In this document: piece after piece, positions 6,131 through 15,464 of the stretch
Layout of the letters: each line of letters starts with the position of its first letter
How positions within the stretch are numbered: the stretch's first letter is position 1
Source of the DNA: VXYL01 sp965116345
Lineage (GTDB): Bacteria; Pseudomonadota; Gammaproteobacteria; Pseudomonadales; Azotimanducaceae
Length of the DNA stretch: 64,000 bases
NCBI GenBank assembly: GCA_965116345.1
Contig: OZ220680.1
Span: forward strand, 2,356,001 to 2,420,000
Reading direction: 5' to 3'
Made by a program: the position numbers and the translations under genes
Notes under the pieces: model-generated
Databases searched by the model: none
What the model was told of the DNA's origin: nothing
Seen by the model: the letters and a program-made list of their open reading frames with translations, nothing else

Positions 6131-8992
6131 ATGGTGAGGCGGAGCAAGTTTGACAAAGAGCGCATGAACAACCGTGACGCGAGCGGCCCGGCCAGTTGGA
6201 AGAAGACACCGCTGAGCATCGCCATATCCGCCGCCGTCGCGGGTGCCGGTGGTGTGAGTGCGGCCGAAATCGAAACCGTGGTGGTCACCGCCACCAAGCG
6301 CGAAGAGAGCGCCCAGGATGTGACGATCGCCGTGCAGGCGGTCACCGGCGACACCGTTCGCGAGTTGGGCATCGAGACCTTCGACGAATACGCGGAATTC
6401 CTGCCGAACGTCGTCAGCGGCGGCAACGGCCCGGGCAAGCGCGAACTCTACATCCGCGGCAGCGCGACGGAACAGGCCGGCGTAACCGTCTCGGCGGCGC
6501 AGGGCTCGGCACCAGGCGTGGCCCTGTACGTCGACGAACAGCCCGTCTCCTTCGGCGGGCGCAATCTGGACGTGTTCGCTGCGGATCTGGAACGAATCGA
6601 GGTGTTGTCCGGCCCCCAGGGCACCCTGTTCGGCGCCAGTTCCCAGTCCGGCAACCTGCGGCTGATCACGCGCAAGCCGGAACAGGGCAAATTCGACGCC
6701 GGCTTCAACACGAAACTCGCAACCACCGTGGACGGCGCCAACAGTGCCGGTGCGGACGGCTTCGTGAACTTGGCGTTGTCGGACGCGCTCGCGGTACGGG
6801 TGGCTGTCTACAGCGATGCCCAAGGCGGTTGGGTGGACAACATCCCGGCAACCTTCACGCCCAGCGGCGAGGTCGTGGACCGCAACAACTCCGCCGGCTA
6901 CGGTCCGGCTCTGACGGGCGCGGACAGCATCGAAAGCGCCCGCAACGACGCCATCGTGCAGGACGACTGGAACGAGGCCACGTACCGGGGCGGGCGCGTC
7001 GGCGTCGCCTACGACATCAACGACAACTGGGATGCGCTCGTTCAGCACACCCACCAGACCCTCGAGGGCGAAGGTTCGTTCGTCGTCGATACGAGCCTCG
7101 GCCAAGACCACGCGTCGGCCCGTTTCGCCCCGGAATACAACCGCGACAGCTTCGGGCTGACCACGTGGACGTTGTCGGGCCGAATCGCCAACCTGGACGT
7201 GATCTACACCGGCGGCAGCCTCAACCGGGACGTCGACGGCATCATCGACTACACCCACTACAACAACGGCGGCGGCTACATCACCTACTACCTGTGCAGC
7301 GGCAACGTCTACGACGCAACGGATGTCAACAACTGCTACGACCCGACCAAGCAGTACACCGAGGACACCGCCAACTCGCGCTTCACGAACGAATTCCGGA
7401 TCGCAACGGACCCGGCCAAACGCATCCGCCTGCTCGGCGGGGTCTACACGAACTCGTTCGAGACCAACCACATCGGCGAGTTCCAGTACGCGTCCGCCAA
7501 CGACGCCTTCGGCGAGCACGTGTCCAGCTACTACAACGACAATTCCGGCGACGGTTTCCTGCTCGGCAACATCACGCTGCCCACCGAGGGCACCAACGCC
7601 GGGCCGCAGCCGCGCAGCCCGTACACGACGTTCTTCAACGACTTCACGCGCACGGAGGAGGAGACCGCGTTCTTCGGCGAGGTCGCCGTCGACCTGAACG
7701 AGAAGTGGACGGCGTCGTTCAGCGCGCGCTACTACGACCTGACCACCCAGTTGCAGGGCGCTTCCAACTTCTCGTTCGGTTGCCGGTACGGCATCGGCGG
7801 GAACGCGATACGAACAAGTGACGGGCGCTGCAGCGGCAACGACTTCAGCAACGATGTCACCCTCCGACTGCAAACCTTGGCTCAGTACGTAGCCTCTGGC
7901 GACGACAACATAATCCTGCAGGCATGGAGCCCGAACGGTGACGACGGCTCTACTCGCGACCTGTTCCGCGGCGGCGGCACCAACGAGAAAACGCTGGCAC
8001 GGCTCAAGAGCGGCGACCTCGACCTCAGCGGGTTGCAATCCGACGGCTCGATCAACGAGACCGACACGATCATCAAGGCTTCCATCGGCTGGACGCCCAA
8101 CGACAACATGCTGTGGTTCGCCACCTACGCCGAGGGCTACCGACCGGCCGCCCAGAACCGGAACGCCGGTCAGCTCGCCGCCAACCAGACCGGCGTCTAC
8201 CAAAACTACGTCGTGCCGGCCACGGCGTTGACCGACAATATCGCCAGTTTCGAGGTCGGCATGAAGGGCGACTTCCGCGACAACTCCATGCGTTTGAACG
8301 CGACCTATTTCCGCACCGCGATCGACGAGTTGCAGGTGGCCAGATTCGACCCCTCGAACGTCGCCTTCCTGGTATTCATCGAGAACATCGGCGACGCCGA
8401 GACCAGCGGTCTCGATGTCGAGTTGCAGTGGGCGGCGAACGAGAACCTGACGCTTGCCGGCGCCGCGAGCTTCCTCAGCACCGAGTTGACCCGGCTGAAC
8501 CCGCAGCTGCAGGGCATCGGCGTGCCGGTGGGCAGCGAACTACCCTTCGCACCCGCGTTCTCCGGCAACCTCCGCGCCCGCTACGACTTCACCCTCGACG
8601 GCTTACAGGCGAACGGCTACGTCCGCGCAAGCCTCACCTACCGGGGCGAGAACGTCTCGGGGATGGTGGGTAGCGCCCAGTTCATGGACGACACCCTGTT
8701 CCGCCAGTCGGGAGCCTATTCGGGCCTCGAGATACAGGACGAGGGCGGCACTTTCGGCACCGTCGCGATTCCCGGCGGACTGCCGAAAAACTCGCGCTTC
8801 GTGAATCCGGCGGCGACGACCATCGGCGCCGCAGTCGGTATGGAGAAGGAAGGTTGGGGAGCCGAGTTCTACATCGACAACCTCAACAACGAGACGGCCC
8901 AGGTCATGCAGATCGCCGGCCACTACACCCCGGTGGTGTCCGAGCAGCGACCGCGCACGATGGGCCTGAGGTTCTCTTTCGCATTCGAATGA
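6131..8992 (+). CDS. TonB-dependent outer membrane receptor
   Basis: A 953-residue outer membrane receptor. The N-terminus holds a basic stretch and a hydrophobic signal segment (LSIAISAAVAGAGGVSAAE), then the plug start ETVVVTATKREESAQDV near residue 47, with GPQGTLFGASSQSGNLRLI as the conserved plug loop. The rest is beta-barrel, rich in Asn/Gly/Tyr, with the late NLTLAGAASF- and NVSGM-type strands and an aromatic C-terminus LRFSFAFE. The ATG at 6131 has GGGGG at good spacing; an in-frame ATG at 6164 is an alternative. Such iron-regulator-family receptors are numerous in marine gammaproteobacteria and import nutrients beyond siderophores. The paired operator suggests the cargo is the substrate of the adjacent C1 operon. 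Confidence 0.95.
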   Translation: MVRRSKFDKERMNNRDASGPASWKKTPLSIAISAAVAGAGGVSAAEIETVVVTATKREESAQDVTIAVQAVTGDTVRELGIETFDEYAEFLPNVVSGGNGPGKRELYIRGSATEQAGVTVSAAQGSAPGVALYVDEQPVSFGGRNLDVFAADLERIEVLSGPQGTLFGASSQSGNLRLITRKPEQGKFDAGFNTKLATTVDGANSAGADGFVNLALSDALAVRVAVYSDAQGGWVDNIPATFTPSGEVVDRNNSAGYGPALTGADSIESARNDAIVQDDWNEATYRGGRVGVAYDINDNWDALVQHTHQTLEGEGSFVVDTSLGQDHASARFAPEYNRDSFGLTTWTLSGRIANLDVIYTGGSLNRDVDGIIDYTHYNNGGGYITYYLCSGNVYDATDVNNCYDPTKQYTEDTANSRFTNEFRIATDPAKRIRLLGGVYTNSFETNHIGEFQYASANDAFGEHVSSYYNDNSGDGFLLGNITLPTEGTNAGPQPRSPYTTFFNDFTRTEEETAFFGEVAVDLNEKWTASFSARYYDLTTQLQGASNFSFGCRYGIGGNAIRTSDGRCSGNDFSNDVTLRLQTLAQYVASGDDNIILQAWSPNGDDGSTRDLFRGGGTNEKTLARLKSGDLDLSGLQSDGSINETDTIIKASIGWTPNDNMLWFATYAEGYRPAAQNRNAGQLAANQTGVYQNYVVPATALTDNIASFEVGMKGDFRDNSMRLNATYFRTAIDELQVARFDPSNVAFLVFIENIGDAETSGLDVELQWAANENLTLAGAASFLSTELTRLNPQLQGIGVPVGSELPFAPAFSGNLRARYDFTLDGLQANGYVRASLTYRGENVSGMVGSAQFMDDTLFRQSGAYSGLEIQDEGGTFGTVAIPGGLPKNSRFVNPAATTIGAAVGMEKEGWGAEFYIDNLNNETAQVMQIAGHYTPVVSEQRPRTMGLRFSFAFE

Positions 8993-9020
8993 CCCAGCGC
9001 AAGAAGTAGGGCAAGAAGTA

Positions 9021-9047
9021 GGGCGAGCCTATGCTCGCCCGTTTTCT
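9021..9047 (+). terminator. Rho-independent terminator after the TonB receptor
   Basis: An 8-bp GC-rich stem GGGCGAGC with loop CTAT and arm GCTCGCCC is followed by GTTTTCT. It lies 29 bases after the receptor stop, just past a 13-base direct repeat (GCAAGAAGTAGGG twice). Confidence 0.8.
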
Positions 9048-9087
9048 GCGGTGTACGCTTTAGCCACCGTCACCACGATGCGGCGAA

Positions 9088-11082
9088 GTGTCCGATAGCC
9101 AAGGGCGAGTACGCCAAGCGCAACACCTGCTGAGCCAGGGTGCACCCGACCGGGCGGCGGCGTTGGTGCGCGAGGTGCTGGCGGAAGAACCCGACAACCT
9201 CGAAGCCTCCTACGCGCTGGCGGTGGCCCAACGTCACCAGCACCGATGGACCGAGGCGCTGGACACCTTGGCCGGAACTCTCCGCGAAAAGCCCCGCTTC
9301 GGGCGAGCGCACCAGGAGGTCGGCTACAACCACATCGCCCTGCGCAATTTCGCCGGCGCCGGCGCCGCGTTCGAGCGCGCGGTCAACAACGACCCGTCGC
9401 TGGTCAACAGTTGGAAGTGCCTCGCCAAGCTGCACCAGGACAGCGGCAACGAGAAACGGCTTGCGGCCGTCCGGGATCAGCTTGTGTTCCTCGAGTCGTT
9501 GCCCGTCGAACTGCTGACCGTCATCAGCTACCTGTCCGACGACCGCCTGGCCGACGCCGAGCGGCTCTGCAAACACTTCCTGCAGGACAACAAGACCCAC
9601 GCCGAAGGCATGCGTCTGCTTGCCGAGATCGCCACGCGCAACAGGACCTACGACGAGGCCGAGTTCCTCCTCGAAAGCTGTGTCGAGTTCCATCCGGCAC
9701 ACCGCAACGCGCGCATCCAGTACGTCAACATCCTCATGCGGGTGCAGAAGTTCGCGAAGGCGTTCGCCACGGCTAAGGGCCTCTTCGACGACTATCCCCA
9801 CGACACCGAGCACATCCTTGCGCTCTACGCCTCCGCCTGCGCCGGCATCGGCAGGAACGCCGAAGCCGTCGAGAGCTATGAGCGGTTGCTGCGCGAACAT
9901 CCCGACAACCCCATCTTCCCGGTGTCGCTGGCCCATGTATTGAAGGCCGACGGCGAGTTCGACCAGGCCGTCTCGCTCTACCGCAAGGCCTACCAGACGA
10001 AGCCCGACCATGGCGATGCGTATTGGAGCCTCGCGAACACGAAGTCCTACCAGTTCACGGATGACGAGTTGGCGCGCATGGCGGCACTGGCTGCTGACTC
10101 CGCCACGAACGAGGGTGACCGTATCCAGATCTGTTTCGCCTTGGGGAATGCCTACGAAGGCCGCGGCGACTACGAGCGGTCATTCGGCTACTACCGGCAA
10201 GGCAATGCCCTGAAGCAGCCCCACACCTACCACCGTCCGAAGCACCTCCAGGTGAGGATCGACACGCAGATCGAAGTTTGTACCGAGGACCTCTTCGCGC
10301 GCAGGGCCGGATTGGGGTGTTCGGCGCCGGACCCCATTTTCGTCGTCGGCCTGCCGCGTGCCGGCTCGACCTTGTTGGAACAGATCCTGTCGTCCCATTC
10401 CCAAGTCGACGGCACCATGGAACTGCACAACATACTCAACCTCGCCAAGCGGCTTCGTGGACGCGACGAACCGGGCGGCAAGCCGCGCTATCCCGCCATC
10501 CTGAACGACCTCGACGACGAGTATTTCCAACGCTTCGGCGACCAGTTCATCGACGACACTCGCGCCTACCGGGGCGATGCGCCGTACTTCGTCGACAAGA
10601 TGCCGAACAACTTCTTCCACGTCGGTCTCATTCGCCTGATCCTGCCCAACGCCAAGGTCATCGATGCCCGCCGGCATCCCATGGCGTGCTGCTTCAGCGG
10701 CTACAAGCAGCTGTTCGGCGAAGGCCAGGAGTTCTCCTACGGCCTGGCCGAGATCGGCAACTACTACCGGCAGTACGTGAAGTTGATGGACCACTGGGAC
10801 CGGGTGCTGCCCGGCTTCGTGCTGCGCGTCCAGCACGAGGATGTGGTGGACGACCTCGAGGGCGAGGTCCGGCGCATTCTCGACTTCTGCGGACTGCCGT
10901 TCGAACAGGCCTGCGTCGATTATCACCAGACCGAGCGGAGCATCCGCACGCCCAGTTCAGAACAGGTACGTCAGCCGATTTTTCGCACGAGCCTGGAACA
11001 GTGGCGGAACTACGAGCCTTGGCTAGCGCTGCTAAAGGACGCCCTGGGCCCCGATGTCTGCGAACGCTACAGAATCCAGTAG
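9088..11082 (+). CDS. TPR-repeat sulfotransferase family protein
   Basis: A 664-residue fusion. Residues 1 to about 370 are tetratricopeptide repeats (for example the repeats around ALREKPRFGRAHQEVGYNHI and VSLYRKAYQTKPDHGDAYW). Residues about 410-650 form a sulfotransferase domain with the PAPS-binding loop VGLPRAGSTLLEQIL near residue 417 and the 3'-phosphate region DARRHPMACCFSGYKQLF. No ATG fits: the one at 9078 meets a stop after six codons, so the GTG at 9088 is taken. It follows the TonB receptor in the same direction after a terminator; this receptor/TPR-sulfotransferase pairing is frequent in marine gammaproteobacteria, but what is sulfated is unknown. Confidence 0.88.
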   Translation: MSDSQGRVRQAQHLLSQGAPDRAAALVREVLAEEPDNLEASYALAVAQRHQHRWTEALDTLAGTLREKPRFGRAHQEVGYNHIALRNFAGAGAAFERAVNNDPSLVNSWKCLAKLHQDSGNEKRLAAVRDQLVFLESLPVELLTVISYLSDDRLADAERLCKHFLQDNKTHAEGMRLLAEIATRNRTYDEAEFLLESCVEFHPAHRNARIQYVNILMRVQKFAKAFATAKGLFDDYPHDTEHILALYASACAGIGRNAEAVESYERLLREHPDNPIFPVSLAHVLKADGEFDQAVSLYRKAYQTKPDHGDAYWSLANTKSYQFTDDELARMAALAADSATNEGDRIQICFALGNAYEGRGDYERSFGYYRQGNALKQPHTYHRPKHLQVRIDTQIEVCTEDLFARRAGLGCSAPDPIFVVGLPRAGSTLLEQILSSHSQVDGTMELHNILNLAKRLRGRDEPGGKPRYPAILNDLDDEYFQRFGDQFIDDTRAYRGDAPYFVDKMPNNFFHVGLIRLILPNAKVIDARRHPMACCFSGYKQLFGEGQEFSYGLAEIGNYYRQYVKLMDHWDRVLPGFVLRVQHEDVVDDLEGEVRRILDFCGLPFEQACVDYHQTERSIRTPSSEQVRQPIFRTSLEQWRNYEPWLALLKDALGPDVCERYRIQ

Positions 11083-11122
11083 GGTGCGACGGCGCGCCCT
11101 GGCGGGCGCGGTGTAGTCGCCC
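11082..11122. repeat. Dispersed palindromic repeat, GCGAC/GTCGC-arm family (copy 1)
   Basis: Immediately after the sulfotransferase stop, nested inverted repeats: outer GCGAC and GTCGC arms enclose an inner stem CGCGCCC with loop TGGC and GGGCGCG. The same two-part structure occurs at 23989-24032 and 57323-57367. Confidence 0.7.
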
Positions 11123-11158
11123 GCACGGCATCTGCCGTGGCGACTCAATTCGTGCCAT

Positions 11159-11488
11159 TCAAGGACAAGGCGACAACGACGCGTAGTACGCAGCCAGATC
11201 GTCCGCGTCCTGATCGGTGAGATTGGCGACGAACGGTTGCATTGTCGGCTCCACCCGAACCCCGTCCCTGAACGCCTTGATCTGCTTCGCCAGATACGCC
11301 TCCTGCTGTCCCGCGAGGCTGGGCCACAGCGGGCTGACGCTGATGCCATTGACGCCATGGCATGCGGCACATAGAGCGGCCTTCGACTCCCCGGCCTCTT
11401 TCGACCCGGCGCCGAGTGCCACCGAGGCGTAGACCAGGAAAGCCGCGAGCAACGAGGCGGCGGAAACGATGGTCAGGCGACGTTTCAT
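11159..11488 (-). CDS. Periplasmic class I cytochrome c
   Basis: A 109-residue secreted c-type cytochrome. A signal peptide (KRRLTIVSAASLLAAFLVYA, cleaved near AxG) precedes the haem attachment motif CAACH near residue 40 and the distal methionine region PTMQPFVANLTDQD near residue 83. This is the compact soluble cytochrome c family found with many periplasmic dehydrogenases and oxidases. It stands alone, leftward, between rightward and leftward transcription blocks, so its redox partner cannot be named from context. Confidence 0.9.
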   Translation of the reverse strand: MKRRLTIVSAASLLAAFLVYASVALGAGSKEAGESKAALCAACHGVNGISVSPLWPSLAGQQEAYLAKQIKAFRDGVRVEPTMQPFVANLTDQDADDLAAYYASLSPCP

Positions 11489-11705
11489 GCGGGGCTGCTC
11501 CTCAAACGGACTGCGCGATGCTAGCAGACGCGCCGCTCGATGGATGCGTTTGGACAGTGCCCGCGTGCCACACGGCAGGTCTTCGTTTGGCGAGACTTGT
11601 TTGTTAAGACATGTCTTGTCGTAATGTGACTTGAACGATTACTCGGCAGCTTGTTATCCCGTCATCGCGACAATGACGCTGCGATGCTGCAACGGCATGT
11701 TGTCG
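11489..11705. other. Intergenic stretch with a 12-bp perfect palindrome
   Basis: No gene seen. AAGACATGTCTT at 11606-11617 is a perfect palindrome within an AT-richer segment and could be an operator for a dimeric regulator. Nothing else is recognised. Confidence 0.4.
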
Positions 11706-12587
11706 CTACGCTCGCCGGGCCTTCGGCACCGGCAGTGCCTGCGACTGGTAGGGCAATCCGAATCCCGCGAGCTGCTTGAAGGTCTCGGGATCGGCGCAGT
11801 CGTCTGCGAGTTCCCGGGGAAAGTGATTGGGAATGTCGTCCTGGGGCTGAATCGCCGCGTGGCGGAAGTAGTTGGAGATGGTCACCCGGAGTCCCGGCGT
11901 CTTCTTCGGGTACGCGCCGTGCCAGAGTTGGCCGTGGAAGGCGATCAGCGAGCCCTTGGGGCACTCCACCGGGACGGCCTCGCGAGCCGCGGCAGGCTGT
12001 GCCGGATGGCTCGAGCGCAGGTGCGACCCGGGTACGCAGGCGAAGGCACCGTGATCCAGCGTGTATTCGGTGAGGCACCAGTTGCAGTTGGCGTTCAGTG
12101 CGATCCGGCCCCAGGGTAGGGGAACACCGCCCTGGTCGCAGTGCAGGCCGAGGGAGTCCCCGTAGCCGTCGCCCGCCCACTTGATGAAGCAGTTGTGCGA
12201 GCTGAACCTTGTCGTCTGGGGACCGATCATGTGACGCATCAGCGCCACGGCCACCGGGTTCACGGCAAGGTCGCGGAACGCCCGGTCGAAGGTGCATAGC
12301 TGCATGAGCTGAAACTGGCTCGGTTCGACGCCGGACATGCGCTCGATGATGCCCTTGTAGCCGCCGTAGTCGAGTTCGCATTCCGCGCCGCCCTCGACCG
12401 TGAACCGACAGCCCACGAGTTCCTCGGACTTGTCGAGCAGCAGCTGCGTCAGGCGGTCGATGGCGTCGAGCGTGACCCCGGTAACCGACGGCGGTACGAC
12501 GGCGTAGCCGTTCAGCTCGAGTTCCAGGACGTAGGGTTCGAGCCCCAGTTCCCGAATGGTGGCGTTTCGGTCCCGTAGGCTAGGCAT
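11706..12587 (-). CDS. Phytanoyl-CoA dioxygenase (PhyH) family protein
   Basis: A 293-residue Fe(II)/2-oxoglutarate dioxygenase. The HxD metal motif is in LGLHCDQGG near residue 148, the distal histidine in GQLWHGAYPKKTPG near residue 220, and the 2-oxoglutarate-binding arginine in GLRVTISNY just after. NCNWCLTEYT and ACVPGSHLRS are the usual PhyH strands. Members hydroxylate lipids, small metabolites or natural products; the substrate is not evident. It is the last gene of a leftward group with an aspartyl-hydroxylase-like protein and a small sulfotransferase; only 12 bases separate it from the upstream gene. Confidence 0.9.
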   Translation of the reverse strand: MPSLRDRNATIRELGLEPYVLELELNGYAVVPPSVTGVTLDAIDRLTQLLLDKSEELVGCRFTVEGGAECELDYGGYKGIIERMSGVEPSQFQLMQLCTFDRAFRDLAVNPVAVALMRHMIGPQTTRFSSHNCFIKWAGDGYGDSLGLHCDQGGVPLPWGRIALNANCNWCLTEYTLDHGAFACVPGSHLRSSHPAQPAAAREAVPVECPKGSLIAFHGQLWHGAYPKKTPGLRVTISNYFRHAAIQPQDDIPNHFPRELADDCADPETFKQLAGFGLPYQSQALPVPKARRA

Positions 12588-12599
12588 CCCCGCTCCCGA

Positions 12600-13583
12600 T
12601 CAACGTCGCGCGTTCGATTCTGGCGCAAATCCCCCGTCCGTGGCGAGCGCGGCGTTCAGCACCCGCTGGGAGAAGATCGCGTTGACGCCGATGCCGTTGC
12701 TCGCCGCCGTCAACGCCCGCCGGTTCGGGTGCAGTCGGCTGCGTGCGGTGTGGATGATTCCCCGGTAGTGTGGCAATCCCTCGGCGCGGTGACCGTGGAG
12801 CAGCCAGGCCTCGCGCCAGTCGTGGGCGAAGTCGCGCATCAGGCGGGTGTAGGACTCGACTAGGCGCGCGTCGTTGCCCGGATTGGCGCTGAAGTCGCCG
12901 ATGAGGTCCTCGATCAAGGCCGTGCACTCGCCGGGCGCCATCACCGGCAGGTTGGCGAACTGTTCGGTCTTGAGTTCGACGGACTTGCCGGGCTCGTGGG
13001 GAACCAACCGTGCCTGCGCGGCGGTCTCGGTCGGGTCTTGGTTCTCGACGTGCTCGACCAGGTTCCAGAACCGCGCCGACCCGCTGGTGTCGATGACCAG
13101 ATGAACCCGATCCTCGGTGCCGGGATTGACCACGCGGTGACGGCGCCAGGAATCGAAGATCCAGCACTCGCCGGCTCCCATGTGCACCGCTTCGGTGCCG
13201 CAGTGGAAGATGACCGCGGGACTGGTGATGATCGGGATGTGGATGCGCACCCGGCTGAACCAGTGATAGTTGAAGTCGACGTGCAGGCTCACCTCGGCAC
13301 CCGCATCGAGCTTCATCAGGCGCGAACGGGACAGGACTTCGCCGAAGCTCGCCATGACCTGGCGCAGGTATTCGCACCGCTGAAGGTGGGACGTCGGCTT
13401 CTTCTCGCCCTCGAACGAGTCGTTATCGCCACCGCTGCTGGAGACGAGGGCGATGGCCGAGTTGCCGGGCAGCGCACTCGGATGCGCCATCCAGATGTCG
13501 GTGCCGAAGTGCCGGACCTCCCGCGCCAACACCTCGGCGTCGAACCGGAAGGGCAGACGAATGAAAGGCTTGCTCAGGCGCAC
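12600..13583 (-). CDS. Aspartyl/asparaginyl beta-hydroxylase-like oxygenase with C-terminal extension
   Basis: A 327-residue protein. The first 190 residues form the AspH-type double-stranded beta helix: SLHVDFNYHWFSRVRIHIPI near residue 98 supplies an HxD-like motif, MGAGECWIFDSWRRHRVVNPG near residue 140 supplies the distal histidine, and RVHLVIDTSG closes the core. The C-terminal 130 residues are not assigned. The open frame extends 171 bases upstream, but that part overlaps the sulfotransferase gene in another frame and has shadow composition, so the GTG at 13583 (10-base overlap) is chosen. Overlap and orientation place it in one operon with the sulfotransferase and PhyH genes, suggesting joint modification of one product. 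Confidence 0.78.
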   Translation of the reverse strand: MRLSKPFIRLPFRFDAEVLAREVRHFGTDIWMAHPSALPGNSAIALVSSSGGDNDSFEGEKKPTSHLQRCEYLRQVMASFGEVLSRSRLMKLDAGAEVSLHVDFNYHWFSRVRIHIPIITSPAVIFHCGTEAVHMGAGECWIFDSWRRHRVVNPGTEDRVHLVIDTSGSARFWNLVEHVENQDPTETAAQARLVPHEPGKSVELKTEQFANLPVMAPGECTALIEDLIGDFSANPGNDARLVESYTRLMRDFAHDWREAWLLHGHRAEGLPHYRGIIHTARSRLHPNRRALTAASNGIGVNAIFSQRVLNAALATDGGFAPESNARR

Positions 13584-14224
13584 CGCAGTGCCTCCGGCGT
13601 GGTCGCCGTTGCGTAGCCGAAGCGCTGGAAATCCGCGCCGTAGAGGTCCGTCACCCGCTTCAGAAGCTCGTCGTCGTAGTAGCCGGGGAACACGTCGTGA
13701 TCCGATGCGTTGCTCGTCGCGAGCGCAGCTCTGGGAAGGCCGATCAACCTGCAAGCCTCGTCGAAGGACTGCTGCAGGGTCTCGTAGCGTCCGACGAAGT
13801 CCATGCGAAGTTCGTCGCCGTCATCCACCAGCATCTCCCACTGTGGTCGGACGAGCACCCGGGAGCGAAACCGCGGAAAGCCGATGGCGCGCTTCATGAA
13901 CGCCGTCTCGCTGCCGCGGTAGGCCGGGTTCCGCCTGTTCAGCATCGCACACACCGATACGAACCGGTCATACGGGTTCCGAACCATTGCGAACTTGAAG
14001 TAGTCGCGCGTCGCCGCGGGCAGGCAAGCCTCGACCTGGCGGAAGGAAATGTGACCGTGACCGATGCGCGCCAGCGCCGGGACGGGGAGGCGAACCACCT
14101 CGGTGAGCGACTGCTGGTGCCAGTCCGCGTCGCCGAGCATGGGGCCGAGGGCGGCGCGGATCGCGTGGGTGGCCGTCCGCGGAACGGCGAAGAAGATGAA
14201 CCGATGACGGTGGGAAATGATCAC
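13574..14224 (-). CDS. Small sulfotransferase family protein
   Basis: A 216-residue protein of the Sulfotransfer_2 type. HRFIFFAVPRTATHAIRAAL at the N-terminus is the 5'-phosphosulfate loop (commonly PKTGST-like, here PRTATH), and KFAMVRNPYDRFVSVCAML near residue 80 is the 3'-phosphate-binding segment. The ATG at 14224 is the obvious start. It begins a three-gene leftward operon with two oxygenase-type proteins, divergent from the CoA-transferase gene, with about 60 bases between. Acceptor unknown. Confidence 0.85.
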   Translation of the reverse strand: MIISHRHRFIFFAVPRTATHAIRAALGPMLGDADWHQQSLTEVVRLPVPALARIGHGHISFRQVEACLPAATRDYFKFAMVRNPYDRFVSVCAMLNRRNPAYRGSETAFMKRAIGFPRFRSRVLVRPQWEMLVDDGDELRMDFVGRYETLQQSFDEACRLIGLPRAALATSNASDHDVFPGYYDDELLKRVTDLYGADFQRFGYATATTPEALRCA

Positions 14225-14285
14225 GGACGGCCTCTAGTGTGTTGCATATACTCCACCGCCTCACGGCAATTGCAACCAACCGCAC

Positions 14286-15464
14286 ATGCCCGGCTCGCTC
14301 GACGGAATCCGCGTCCTCGACCTGACCACCATCTATTCCGGTCCCATCGCCGCCTCGATTCTCGGCGACCAGGGAGCGGACGTCGTCAAGGTGGAGTCGC
14401 CGGACGGGGACTTCATGCGCCGCCCGGGCGGGACCGAGCGAAACGGCGTCGGCGGGGCCTTCGCGATGATGAACCGCAACAAGCGTTCCGTGGTCATCGA
14501 CCTGACGCTGGACGAAGGCCGGGCGGTATTCGAGCGCCTCGTCGAACGCACGGACGTGGTGATGGAGAACTACCGCCCCGGCGTGATGGAACGCCTGAGG
14601 ATCGGCTACGACGCGCTTAGGGAAATCAATCCGCGGCTGATCTTCGCGTCCATCAACGGCGTGGGCCACACCGGACCCTATGCCGGGCGCCGTGTCTACG
14701 ACGCCATCGTCCAGTCGATCTCCGGCATCGGCTCGCTGCAGGCGGATCCGGCCAGCGAACGCCCCATCCTCATCAACTCGCTGATCTGCGACAAGATCAC
14801 CTCCATGACGGCCGCGCAGGCCATCACGTCGGCGCTGCTCGCCCGCGAGCGCACGGGCATCGGGCAGCGGGTCGACATCGCCATGCTGGACGCGGCGCTG
14901 TTCTTCCTGTGGCCGGACAACATGCTGAACTACACCTTCGTCGGCGACGAGAAACCCCACGGCGGCGGCAGGTCCCATGCGGGCATGGTGCGCGAGACGC
15001 GCGACGGCTACATCTGCACCATGCCGGTGCAGGCCCGGGAGTGGGAGGGACTGTTCGCCGCCTTGGAGCTGCCCAACCTGTTCCGGGACGAACGCTTCCG
15101 CAGTCAGGCGGCCCTCGACTCCGGGCTGTTCCAACGGACGTTGAACGAGGCCTATGCGAGGTTCGATACGGAGGTGCTCGCCGATCGCCTGGAGGAGCAC
15201 GAGGTGCCGTTCGCCAGAATCAATCCCCGCGACGCGGTCATTGACGATCCCCAGGTCAAGGCCATGGAGGCGCTCATCGAGTTCGAACATCCCATCGCCG
15301 GTCCCATGCGCCAGGCCCGGCCGCCGCCACGCTTCGGGGCAACGCCGGCCGGCATCTTCCGCACGTCGCCGGAACTTGGCGAGCACACCCGCGAAGTGCT
15401 CGGCGAGGCCGGCTATACGGCGGACGAGATAACGGACTTCCGGGCACGCAAGATCGTCCGTTGA
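14286..15464 (+). CDS. Class III CoA-transferase (CaiB/BaiF family)
   Basis: A 392-residue family III CoA-transferase, usual length. It opens with LDGIRVLDLTTIYSGPIAAS, has QGADVVKVESPDGD, MNRNKRSVVIDLTLDEGR and the catalytic-Asp region GQRVDIAMLDAALFF near residue 200, and the small-domain RPPPRFGATPAG. The family moves CoA between carboxylic acids by a ping-pong mechanism with an enzyme aspartyl-CoA thioester. Its stop TGA overlaps the TTG start of the following secreted hydrolase gene. The substrate cannot be inferred. Confidence 0.92.
   Translation: MPGSLDGIRVLDLTTIYSGPIAASILGDQGADVVKVESPDGDFMRRPGGTERNGVGGAFAMMNRNKRSVVIDLTLDEGRAVFERLVERTDVVMENYRPGVMERLRIGYDALREINPRLIFASINGVGHTGPYAGRRVYDAIVQSISGIGSLQADPASERPILINSLICDKITSMTAAQAITSALLARERTGIGQRVDIAMLDAALFFLWPDNMLNYTFVGDEKPHGGGRSHAGMVRETRDGYICTMPVQAREWEGLFAALELPNLFRDERFRSQAALDSGLFQRTLNEAYARFDTEVLADRLEEHEVPFARINPRDAVIDDPQVKAMEALIEFEHPIAGPMRQARPPPRFGATPAGIFRTSPELGEHTREVLGEAGYTADEITDFRARKIVR

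Noticed and set aside
13584..13754. 57-residue upstream extension of the AspH-like protein
   Set aside because: It lies inside the sulfotransferase gene in another frame and reads as Arg-rich shadow.
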